Shown piece after piece: positions 34,912 to 41,797 of a stretch of 64,000 bases of DNA. The DNA comes from Vagococcus luciliae (lineage in GTDB: Bacteria; Bacillota; Bacilli; Lactobacillales; Vagococcaceae). The position numbers and the translations under genes are program-made. The DNA lies in contig NZ_CP102451.1 in assembly GCF_024637875.1 (NCBI RefSeq), positions 248,001-312,000 on the forward strand. Reading direction: 5' to 3'. Below the pieces are notes generated by a model. That model was not told the origin of the DNA and did not search any database. It worked only from the letters and a program-made list of their open reading frames with translations. Within the stretch, counting starts at the first letter, position 1. Every line of letters begins with the position of its first letter.

Positions 34912-35420
34912 ATACTTTCTAAAGAATTTAAGAAATCATCGATTTCTTTTGAGTTCGTTAATTTGATTAAAGTTTGTTCACTAGTCAAATCCTTAAGATA
35001 CTCCTCTATCAACGGCTCATGATTTTTTGAAAATTGCCAGACCCATCTGATAAACTCCCGATCTAATTTCTCTGGACAGTTTTCTTGCATATCTGGACGA
35101 GTTTTTCCACGATAACTAATAAAACGCTTAAACACATGATACAAACAAGTCATTCTTGAACGTTTTAAATAAATGATGGTGTCTGCTTCTTTTATCCGAA
35201 TATCTAACGTACTACTATAATTTCCATCAATAATCCAAGAATTCTGTTTGACTATATCATACAATATCTCTCGTTGCTCTTCCTTTGTGCTCATCTTCCA
35301 TTGTGGTTTCCAAAACAATTTATCTAAATGATACAATTTTATTATTAAACTATCAGCTAATTTTTTTGCTAGGGTACTTTTTCCTGTACCAGGAGAACCT
35401 ATGATTATCATTTTTTGCAT
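34908..35420 (-). CDS. P-loop nucleoside-kinase-like protein (FlaR/topology-modulation family)
   Basis: A 170-residue adenylate-kinase-like fold. Walker A is in MIIIGSPGTGKSTLAKKLAD. HLDKLFWKPQWKMSTKEE and SWIIDGNYSSTLDIRIKEAD are hallmarks of the proteins annotated as DNA topology modulation protein FlaR. YLKRSRMTCLYHVFKRFISY contains the basic lid. The old FlaR name rests on weak evidence, and the substrate is unknown. First gene of a two-gene unit with the GNAT gene. Confidence 0.8.
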   Translation of the reverse strand: MQKMIIIGSPGTGKSTLAKKLADSLIIKLYHLDKLFWKPQWKMSTKEEQREILYDIVKQNSWIIDGNYSSTLDIRIKEADTIIYLKRSRMTCLYHVFKRFISYRGKTRPDMQENCPEKLDREFIRWVWQFSKNHEPLIEEYLKDLTSEQTLIKLTNSKEIDDFLNSLESM

Positions 35421-35485
35421 CTAGCATTCCACTCCTTGACATTATATGAATTTAGCTATATAGCTGATCACCTATACACATGTAG

Positions 35486-35520
35486 AAAAAAATCCAACCG
35501 TTAACCTGGTTGGATTTTTT
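35486..35520 (-). terminator. Terminator of the sortase operon
   Basis: AATCCAACC/GGTTGGATT extended by A/T pairs, with an 8-nt loop and a T run on the minus strand, 20 bp past the stop of the membrane protein gene at 35540. Confidence 0.85.
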
Positions 35521-35539
35521 CTATTTCTTCCATTACTTG

Positions 35540-36394
35540 TTATTTCCGTCTAAACCCACGTTTCTCTAAACGCTTATATTCTTTATAAGAATACACACTT
35601 AATAAAATACCTAATATTAAAAATACTAGACTTACTATAACTTGTACTAGCATTGGTAATTTAAGACTTTCTACAATCCATACTTTCATGTGATCGTCAA
35701 TAATCGATAAATAAGTCAGTGGATTTTTCATTGATAGAATAACGGTAAAAGATACAAGTAACAAACCTGTACTCGTTATCACATAGGCAATATTTCTTAC
35801 AAACACATGCTTATATCGACCGCTTGCAAAGTACAAACATAAAATTAATAAACACAATACGATAAGCGACACAATCAAAACTATTGTAGTTAATCGTTTG
35901 ATTAAACTAACTCGTAAACCAATTGTTGAAATAATTTTATTATGAATTTTTCCATTATAAATCTCGATGCTTTTTGTAATGAATTGGTCGACAGACACTT
36001 GATTTTCTGCTGTAATAGGTTTATTTTCTTTTTTAGCATACTCTTCTACCGCGGTCTTTAGCCTTGATTCAACTACCTCTTGTTTTATTTCATAAGATTC
36101 GCCTTTGAACGCCTTAGTTATAAATTGATCAAAATCTTTTGTCACTTCCGATTGTGATACTATTTGATTTAATCCGTCCTGTTTTATGCCACTAGCCATC
36201 CCGATATCTTGAATCGATTGATTAATTGAATCAGTTAAACTTTTAGTATAATCACTTTCCATAGCTACCTTTATCCAATGATTTGAAGATAGCAAAAATG
36301 GTTTTGCAATCAGTATCTCACTAGCAATCAATAAACATAATACAGAAAGTAATGTTAGCAAAAATTGATAGACATGCTTTATCGTTTTATTCAT
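35540..36394 (-). CDS. Membrane protein of the sortase locus, unknown function
   Basis: A 284-residue protein with four predicted membrane spans: about 10-32, 165-192, 200-222 and 248-270. The first and second enclose a roughly 130-residue extracytoplasmic helical domain rich in Gln, Ser and Lys. It has no LPXTG signal and no catalytic motif. It lies 15 bp after the sortase gene, in one operon with a secreted sortase-substrate candidate. It may be a chaperone or platform for the sortase; this is inference from position. Confidence 0.65.
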   Translation of the reverse strand: MNKTIKHVYQFLLTLLSVLCLLIASEILIAKPFLLSSNHWIKVAMESDYTKSLTDSINQSIQDIGMASGIKQDGLNQIVSQSEVTKDFDQFITKAFKGESYEIKQEVVESRLKTAVEEYAKKENKPITAENQVSVDQFITKSIEIYNGKIHNKIISTIGLRVSLIKRLTTIVLIVSLIVLCLLILCLYFASGRYKHVFVRNIAYVITSTGLLLVSFTVILSMKNPLTYLSIIDDHMKVWIVESLKLPMLVQVIVSLVFLILGILLSVYSYKEYKRLEKRGFRRK

Positions 36395-36409
36395 CTAAAC
36401 ATCCTTTCT

Positions 36410-37084
36410 CTATTGGTTTTGGTCAATCATTTTTCCAGAAATCCGTTCAGCATAGACAAACAATCGATTATCAGTTAAACCAATCATATCTATCGGATAA
36501 CACGTGTATAAAATTAATTGATTATTATCTGATTTTTTATAGAGGGTTTCAATAGCAGACTTATCGTCAAATCGAGCAACTTTTTTATGAGTTACTTTGT
36601 ACTGATACGTTTCATAACTTGTTTTAATAGTAATTGTATCACCTGATTCAACTCCACCTAAGGCTGCTAAATCTGCCGTATTATGACCACCTATAAGTGT
36701 CGTTCCTTCTTCACCAGGAAAAACACTCCCATTAAATTGCCCTACTCCTTCTCTCAAATCTTCCTGAGAATCACCATAAATTAATCTTGCTTGAACATTA
36801 TATTTATCTATATTAACTATCCCATACTCCGTTCCTAGACTAGGATATTCAATCTGACTCGAAGGGATTTTATTTTTTACAGATGTAATATTTTTTTGCT
36901 TAGCTTCATCAAAGATAGAACTAACTTTTTTATTTTCTGCTTTTTCTGTAATGCTAATAGCACTGACAAATAAGTCAACTGTCTCTCTAAATGGCAAGAA
37001 TAATAATAATAAAATGACATAGGCAGAAATAAAAAAGAGTACTGGCATATAAACATATGCCAGTACTCTTTTATTCATTAACAA
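36410..37084 (-). CDS. Class D-like sortase
   Basis: Cysteine transpeptidase that joins a surface protein to the cell wall or to another protein. It has 224 residues with one N-terminal membrane span (about 8-30). The catalytic His lies in GTTLIGGHNTADL, Cys in LILYTCYPIDM, and Arg in LTDNRLFVYA. The LYTCYP block resembles class D more than class A (TLITC) enzymes. Its start overlaps the end of the secreted-protein gene by 7 bp, so the two are coupled; that protein is its probable dedicated substrate. Confidence 0.85.
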   Translation of the reverse strand: MLMNKRVLAYVYMPVLFFISAYVILLLLFLPFRETVDLFVSAISITEKAENKKVSSIFDEAKQKNITSVKNKIPSSQIEYPSLGTEYGIVNIDKYNVQARLIYGDSQEDLREGVGQFNGSVFPGEEGTTLIGGHNTADLAALGGVESGDTITIKTSYETYQYKVTHKKVARFDDKSAIETLYKKSDNNQLILYTCYPIDMIGLTDNRLFVYAERISGKMIDQNQ

Positions 37085-37647
37085 CTAGCTCCTCTTCTTT
37101 TTGACAAGAAACCTGTCGCTACTGTTAATGCCACTAAACTAGCAATTGTCATGATGGCACTAGTTAGTGAAATACCGGTTGTTTTTACAACTGGATTACT
37201 ACTTGTTGTCGCAACAAATACTTTTTGTCCAGCATTATTTGTAACATTTCCTTTACTATCCACAGATAAACCTAGTGCTTTTGCTGCTTCTAAAATATGA
37301 TTTTGAATTTGATTCTGTATATTTTTAGGTAACTGTTTTAAGAAATCTTCCAAACCTGTTGCTTGAATACCTGCTGAATTATCAATAGCTAATTGTTTAG
37401 CCGCTTCAATATGACCAACTACAGTATTAACAGTTGTAGCACTATAATCATTGGTTTTTAAATCATTTTCAGCTTGCTGAATATCAGTTGCCGAAAAGAA
37501 AAAACGTTGGCCTTCTTTAGTCGTAATACCTGCATTCAAAGAATCTAATATACGTTGTTCATCAGTAGAGATTGCTCCAGCAGCATTCGCTGTAATCGGC
37601 AACATGACTACTAACAAAGTAAAAATAAGTGATACTAATTTTTTCAT
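37078..37647 (-). CDS. Secreted protein with a non-canonical sorting signal
   Basis: A 189-residue exported protein. The signal peptide (about 1-22) ends near TANAAGA. A compact helical domain (about 27-90) begins ISTDEQRILDSLNAGI and contains GHIEAAKQLA. The C-terminus is a sorting signal: KTTG, a hydrophobic stretch of about 21 residues, then KRR. The motif is NPVVKTTG instead of LPXTG. Such small proteins are usually encoded next to a class D sortase in Bacilli. It is first in a three-gene operon with the sortase and a membrane protein; its role is unknown. Confidence 0.75.
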   Translation of the reverse strand: MKKLVSLIFTLLVVMLPITANAAGAISTDEQRILDSLNAGITTKEGQRFFFSATDIQQAENDLKTNDYSATTVNTVVGHIEAAKQLAIDNSAGIQATGLEDFLKQLPKNIQNQIQNHILEAAKALGLSVDSKGNVTNNAGQKVFVATTSSNPVVKTTGISLTSAIMTIASLVALTVATGFLSKRRGASC

Positions 37648-37825
37648 TAATTAAAACCTCCTTTTTATACCACTATATTATATCACAACCTAATGATACA
37701 ACCTACTTTTTTATCTATTTTTTCTAATATTTTTCTAATCATATCTATTGTTCATTCCTTTATACGACTATATAACATAGTACTTTTTTTGATATTACAT
37801 TATAATAAATAAAAGGAGGTCAAAC

Positions 37826-38326
37826 ATGAAAAAACTTCTAAAAGATAATATACTATTATTACTCAGTATTTTTTTTATTCTATTGCTACAATTATTTTTT
37901 ATTTCCTCAACTAAGGTGTCCGGCGAGTCAATGAATTATACTTTACAACATAATGATCGTAGTTTAGTACTTAAAAGTAACTCTGCCAAACGATTTGATA
38001 TTATTATCTTTAACAGCAATAAACTAACTGGCGAAGACAAACAATATGTTAAGCGTATTATTGGTTTACCTGGTGAAACTGTTTGCTATAAAAAGAAACA
38101 ACTTTTTATCAATAATAAACAAGTAAGTGAACCCTTTGATTTAAAAAACAGAGTACATACTGGAGATTTTTCTTATAAATTAAATCGTAATGAATTTTTT
38201 GTTTTGGGTGATAATAGAGGAAATTCAATCGACAGTAGACATTTTGGTTGTATTAATAAACGCGATATTGTGGGAAAAATGATTTATCGTTTCTTTCCAC
38301 TTCACTCCATTGGAAAAATAAATTAA
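37826..38326 (+). CDS. lepB: Signal peptidase I (small form)
   Basis: Membrane peptidase that cleaves signal peptides, 166 residues. One N-terminal span (about 8-28) is followed by the catalytic Ser in SGESMNYTL, the catalytic Lys in YVKRIIGLPGE, and box E in LGDNRGNSIDSRHFG. This is the short Gram-positive type. It is divergent from the sortase operon and followed after 16 bp by an XRE regulator with two membrane spans. Its position suggests, but does not prove, a role in processing the neighbouring surface protein. Confidence 0.9.
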   Translation: MKKLLKDNILLLLSIFFILLLQLFFISSTKVSGESMNYTLQHNDRSLVLKSNSAKRFDIIIFNSNKLTGEDKQYVKRIIGLPGETVCYKKKQLFINNKQVSEPFDLKNRVHTGDFSYKLNRNEFFVLGDNRGNSIDSRHFGCINKRDIVGKMIYRFFPLHSIGKIN

Positions 38327-38342
38327 AGGAAAGTGAGATAAT

Positions 38343-38753
38343 ATGAACTTAGGAACCATTATTACAAGTAAACGAATTGAAAAACAACTAACCCAAGATC
38401 AATTAGCGAAAAAATTACACGTTACAAAAGATACTATTATAGAGTGGGAAGATAGTACTCTCTATCCAGATATAAATGATTTAGTAGAACTTGCAAAACT
38501 ATTAGGTTTTTCCTTGGATGACCTATTCCTAACAGACAATCAGACACCATTAAAGCCTATCATGAAGCAAACAAATAAACACTATTTTCAATTTTCCATC
38601 ATTATGTCCCTAGTGACTTTAATTATTTTATTGGCTATTTTATTGGTATCATTGCTAAATGAAAATTCCAAGCTGATTATTTCTGGAACTATTATTTTAG
38701 GAGAATTAGTGAATCTATTTGCACTCACTTATTATATAAAAAAACTAAATTAA
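38343..38753 (+). CDS. XRE-family regulator with two membrane spans
   Basis: A 136-residue protein. The N-terminal helix-turn-helix (about 5-60, ITSKRIEKQLTQDQLAKKL then VTKDTIIEWEDSTLYPDIND) is an XRE/Cro DNA-binding domain. Residues about 82-104 and 110-132 are hydrophobic, giving a membrane-tethered repressor, a layout common in Firmicutes. It is transcribed with the signal peptidase gene. Targets may include the divergent sortase operon. Confidence 0.82.
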   Translation: MNLGTIITSKRIEKQLTQDQLAKKLHVTKDTIIEWEDSTLYPDINDLVELAKLLGFSLDDLFLTDNQTPLKPIMKQTNKHYFQFSIIMSLVTLIILLAILLVSLLNENSKLIISGTIILGELVNLFALTYYIKKLN

Positions 38754-38755
38754 TT

Positions 38756-38790
38756 AAAAAATCACAAATCTATATTTTGTGATTTTTTAA
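38756..38790 (+). terminator. Terminator after the XRE regulator
   Basis: AAAAAATCACAAA with its complement around loop TCTATA, then TTTTTTA. It begins right after the stop codon. Confidence 0.8.
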
Positions 38791-39013
38791 TATACTTAAG
38801 TAAATCTATTAGAATCTTGCTACTTAATTCTAAATACAAATAGTTCCATTTTCATCTACTTAATATCAACTTCTCCCTGTCAATAGTGACACCTTATATT
38901 CTTTTTTATTTAACTCTTTCGAGAATTATTCTTAGAAAGTTATATTCATTACTTTTTATTATAAAATGATTAAATAATTAATAAATAATAAATATCATTA
39001 GTCTTCTAATGAA
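38791..39013. other. AT-rich intergenic region
   Basis: About 220 bp with no open frame, repeat or RNA motif that I can support; presumably the promoter region of the YibE/F pair. Confidence 0.3.
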
Positions 39014-39048
39014 AAACTATCATAATATGACTATAATTATGATAGTTT
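39014..39048. promoter_or_regulatory. 13-bp inverted repeat before the YibE/F genes
   Basis: AAACTATCATAAT (39014-39026) and its exact complement (39036-39048) with a 9-bp centre, ending 8 bp before AAGGAGG. It is either an operator or an RNA hairpin next to the ribosome-binding site. There is no T run, so it is not a terminator. Confidence 0.5.
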
Positions 39049-39068
39049 GATTTATAAGGAGGTCTACT

Positions 39069-40172
39069 TTGTTACAAAAATATCTATGGCGCTTTTTTGC
39101 CGCCATCCTTTTAACCTTAAATATTTGGTGGATTTATCAAACATTGCAATATAATCAATACCATGAACCTTTAGGGAAAATTACTAAAATTGAAACAAGC
39201 AATAAACAAGACACTATTGATGAACATCAAAATAAAGACGTTCTAACAACTCAAAAGATAGAATTAATTGTATTATCCTCTCAATATAAAGGAAAAAAAC
39301 TAACTCTTTCAAATACCTTTAGTCAATCAAAAATTAAGGATCAAGATTATAAAAAAGGCGAGTTAGTATTTCTATCTATCAAGGATAGTAACATGTCACA
39401 AACTACCATTCTCGATACTAAACGAGACACAGGTTTGGCTATCATGATGTTTTGTTTTGTTCTTTTACTGATACTTATAGGAAGAAAAAATGGGGTTATG
39501 TCTCTACTGGGACTTATAATAAATACTGGTCTTTTTTACTGCTTATTAATCATTTATGAACAGATTTCTAGTCAATCTCTTGTGTGGCTTTGCTTACTAT
39601 TTTTTCCTATCATTGTGTCTAGTACGTTAATTATTTCAAATGGTTGGAATCAAAAAACTAATATTTCTATTTTAGCAACAATTTGTAGCACACTAGTGAC
39701 TTTTATCATTGGAGTAGGCGTAATCACTTTATTAAAACATAAAGGACTTCGTTATGAAGAAATGGAATTGATTACTCGTCCCCAACATGCTCTCTTCATC
39801 TCTAGTTTATTAATTGGGACGATGGGAGCATCAATGGATATTTCCATTACACTCAGTACTGCCATGAATGAAATCGGTCAAAGACATAAGCAATTAACCC
39901 CTCAAACATTGTATCAATCAGGGATACAAGTTGGATCTGATGTCATTGGTCCAATGATTAATATTATGTTTTTTTCTTATTTAAGTGGATCCATTCCTTT
40001 AATCCTTATTTTTTTAAGAAATGGTATGTCCTTTAATTATACGTTTCCTATCTCTCTCTCGCTCGAAGTGACTCGTGCATTAATTGGAAGCATTGGGATT
40101 GTCTTAACTATCCCCATTACCAGTTTCATTGCAAGTATTTTTCTAACAAGGAGGAATGAACATGAGTGTTAA
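39069..40172 (+). CDS. YibE/F-family membrane protein
   Basis: A 367-residue protein. There is a first membrane span at about 8-26, an extracytoplasmic beta-rich domain (about 30-115), then seven or so further spans. The YibE/F hallmark segments are GMGASMDISITLSTAMNEI-like: LLIGTMGASMDISITLSTAM, and later GIQVGSDVIGPMINIMFFSY. The family is suspected to move small ions or molecules, but no function is proven. TTG 39069 is the start: AGGAGG ends 6 nt earlier and no ATG fits. It overlaps the next gene by 11 bp; the two halves of the system are co-translated. Confidence 0.85.
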   Translation: MLQKYLWRFFAAILLTLNIWWIYQTLQYNQYHEPLGKITKIETSNKQDTIDEHQNKDVLTTQKIELIVLSSQYKGKKLTLSNTFSQSKIKDQDYKKGELVFLSIKDSNMSQTTILDTKRDTGLAIMMFCFVLLLILIGRKNGVMSLLGLIINTGLFYCLLIIYEQISSQSLVWLCLLFFPIIVSSTLIISNGWNQKTNISILATICSTLVTFIIGVGVITLLKHKGLRYEEMELITRPQHALFISSLLIGTMGASMDISITLSTAMNEIGQRHKQLTPQTLYQSGIQVGSDVIGPMINIMFFSYLSGSIPLILIFLRNGMSFNYTFPISLSLEVTRALIGSIGIVLTIPITSFIASIFLTRRNEHEC

Positions 40173-40908
40173 CTTAGGCTTACTTCTAGTTCTTATCTTG
40201 TTATTATGGTTTTTTCAAAAAAAAAAGGGATTACTTACATTAATTACATTGGGGATTAATTTAGCGATGCTATTTTTCATGATTTTAGGAATCAACTTGG
40301 GCTTTTCTCCAATTATATTGACAGTTATAACCTCTATTTTAATCAGTGCAAATAATCTATTTAATATTAATGGGTTTAACCCTTCAACAAAGTCAGCTTT
40401 TTTAAGTAGTACATTCATTATTTTACTCATGGTTTTCCCGATATTTTTTACCACTTCCTTATTGCATCTTCAAGGAATCCCTCTTGAAGGATTGATGGAA
40501 ATGGATATGTACTCGTTACATATTGGAATATCTTTTATTGATCTGAGTGTAGCTGTCCTTCTTATGACTGTCGTTGGCGCTATTAACGATATTGCTATTT
40601 CAATTACCTCATCGATGATTGAAATTAAAGAACAACTTCCTGACCTGTCTCTTTCTGAATGGAAATCTTCTGGTCTAACAGTGGGCAAAGATGTTTTAGG
40701 ACCAACAATTAATACCCTCATTTTCGCGGCTATAGGTAGTCAGTTTGCGTTATTAATTTGGGTATTTGATTTGAATTATAGTCTAACACAACTGGTAAAC
40801 AGTAAATTAATTGTCACAGAATGGGTTGCGATTATTTTTAGCGGGATTAGTATTTCCATCACGATTCCCATTACGATTTTCTTACTCATAAAACAAGTTA
40901 AAAATTGA
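40162..40908 (+). CDS. YibE/F-family membrane protein (partner)
   Basis: A 248-residue polytopic membrane protein with about seven spans and no large extracytoplasmic domain. It shares the family segment MTVVGAINDIAISITSSMIE and GLTVGKDVLGPTINTLIFAA with its upstream neighbour, so the pair probably forms a heteromeric membrane complex. ATG 40162 is 7 nt after AGGAGG; the in-frame ATG two codons earlier is too close. An M-box riboswitch promoter starts inside its last codons. Confidence 0.85.
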   Translation: MSVNLGLLLVLILLLWFFQKKKGLLTLITLGINLAMLFFMILGINLGFSPIILTVITSILISANNLFNINGFNPSTKSAFLSSTFIILLMVFPIFFTTSLLHLQGIPLEGLMEMDMYSLHIGISFIDLSVAVLLMTVVGAINDIAISITSSMIEIKEQLPDLSLSEWKSSGLTVGKDVLGPTINTLIFAAIGSQFALLIWVFDLNYSLTQLVNSKLIVTEWVAIIFSGISISITIPITIFLLIKQVKN

Positions 40909-40932
40909 CAATTCATTATATTCTGTTAAAAT
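40905..40932 (+). promoter_or_regulatory. Promoter of the M-box transcript
   Basis: -35 TTGACA (40905-40910), 16-bp spacer and -10 TAAAAT (40927-40932). It overlaps the end of the YibE/F gene and lies about 20 bp before the riboswitch. Confidence 0.7.
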
Positions 40933-40952
40933 AAAATACGATAAATGAATTT

Positions 40953-41094
40953 TGTTAGGTGAGGCTCCTATGCAAACACAGGCTATTGCCCAAAAACGTC
41001 GAGAGACACCAATGGGTAGAACAGGAATTGTCGTTAAGGCTTTTCATAAGATAGCTAAGATTTTTCTTTACGTTGCATAGTGCTAAAGCTCAAC
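40953..41094 (+). promoter_or_regulatory. M-box (ykoK leader) magnesium riboswitch
   Basis: Conserved blocks of the ykoK leader occur in order: GTTAGGTGAGGCTCCT (40954-), ACAGGCTATTGCCCA, AACGTCGAGAGACACCAATG, GGGT, then after the variable arm ATAGTGCTAAAGCTC (41078-). The 5' GAGGCT pairs in the usual P1 with the 3' AGCTC side. Mg2+ binding should favour the terminator at 41124-41158. A 36-codon open frame inside (40970-41080) is a by-product of the aptamer and is not called. The downstream gene is not a known Mg transporter. Confidence 0.92.
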
Positions 41095-41123
41095 ATATTA
41101 CTTAAAATATGTTCGTTCTTTCA

Positions 41124-41158
41124 AGCCCTAACCTCTTTATTTGGTTAGGGCTATTTTT
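41124..41158 (+). terminator. Riboswitch-controlled terminator
   Basis: AAGCCCTAACC with GGTTAGGGCT (41124-41133 and 41143-41152), then ATTTTT. It lies 30 bp after the M-box and 20 bp before the small ORF; it is the expected expression platform. A further hairpin (AACATAT/ATATGTT, 41092-41113) sits between them. Confidence 0.88.
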
Positions 41159-41179
41159 AATTTTAGGAGGTGGATGATT

Positions 41180-41320
41180 ATGATGATAGTTGTTGCCATT
41201 GCAATTGTTGTGGCTCATATTGTAGGACACAATGCGACAGAAATAGTTACAGACATGCCAATATTATCTGAAGATTTTGACCCTCATCCCACTCTAGTTG
41301 GATGTCGTCAATTTAACTAA
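41180..41320 (+). CDS. Small membrane protein (46 aa) controlled by the M-box riboswitch
   Basis: A 46-residue ORF too short for usual gene finders. AGGAGGTGG (41165-41173) stands 9 nt before ATG 41180; in-frame ATGs at 41174 and 41183 are alternatives. The N-terminus MMIVVAIAIVVAHIVGHN is a single membrane segment. The rest is acidic and polar (TDMPILSEDFDPHPTLVG) with His, Asp and Cys residues that could bind metal. A terminator follows at 41347, so it is the only gene of this riboswitch transcript. It should be made when Mg2+ is low, like the small Mg-stress proteins MgtS and MgtR of enterobacteria, to which it has no visible similarity. Confidence 0.7.
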   Translation: MMIVVAIAIVVAHIVGHNATEIVTDMPILSEDFDPHPTLVGCRQFN

Positions 41321-41346
41321 GCCTTCCTAACAATTATTTATCGAAC

Positions 41347-41379
41347 AAAAAACAGGAGTGACTTGAAGCTCCTGTTTTT
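41347..41379 (+). terminator. Terminator after the small M-box ORF
   Basis: AAAACAGGAG/CTCCTGTTTT with a 10-nt loop and T run, 26 bp after the stop codon. Confidence 0.85.
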
Positions 41380-41418
41380 CTCTTGTTAAAATAATTAATA
41401 ATTCTTTGAACAAAATAA

Positions 41419-41434
41419 TTGAAAACGTTTGCAT
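41419..41434. promoter_or_regulatory. cre site (CcpA operator)
   Basis: TTGAAAACGTTTGCAT matches the consensus WTGNAANCGNWNNCWW at every fixed position. It lies about 40 bp before the predicted 5' end of the structured RNA candidate and may overlap its promoter (TATAAG at about 41455), which would mean carbon catabolite control. Confidence 0.65.
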
Positions 41435-41464
41435 TTTATTTAGAAATAGGTTATTATAAGCACA

Positions 41465-41738
41465 TAAGGAACTACAATTCCCACAATTAGTTAACAAGAT
41501 ATTTAGATTTTATCAGCTTTAAATGAGAAAGGTAATATTTAAAAGATTTGTAACTGGTTGACATGTAAACAGAAACACATGTAAGTGAATTACAGTTTAA
41601 ACAAGATAGAAAGGCGTGGGAATTTGAAATCTTCCTTATTAACTGAATAAGACCTAACAGGTGTTTAAGAATGATTGGAGAAACAAAAAATACTCCAGCG
41701 TGAAACGTACGACAAAATCCTGTTAGGTCTATTTTTTT
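41465..41738 (+). ncRNA. Candidate structured non-coding RNA, about 270 nt
   Basis: No ORF above 12 codons, but ordered structure is present. A long-range closing stem is AATTCCCAC/GTGGGAATT (41476-41484 with 41616-41624). An internal hairpin pairs ACATGT/ACATGT (41561-41566 with 41577-41582), extended by TGTAA/TTACA (41549, 41590). A terminal domain AGACCTAACAGG/CCTGTTAGGTCT (41650-41661 with 41719-41730) is followed by T7 and encloses TGGAG/CTCCA. It matches none of tmRNA, 6S, RNase P or SRP RNA that I can recognise. The 5' end is estimated. Confidence 0.45.
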
Positions 41739-41769
41739 ATCAAAAAATAAATAAATCTATTGTAGAAAA

Positions 41770-41797
41770 AAAGAATGATGAGGCATCTCATCATTCT
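41770..41797 (-). terminator. Terminator of the Old Yellow Enzyme gene
   Basis: AAAGAATGATGAG with its complement around GCAT. The stem overlaps the stop codon and is followed on the minus strand by a T run. Confidence 0.75.

Noticed and set aside
40970-41080. 36-codon ORF starting MQTQAIAQKRRET
   Set aside because: It lies wholly inside the M-box aptamer; its sequence is dictated by conserved riboswitch elements, so coding is a coincidence.
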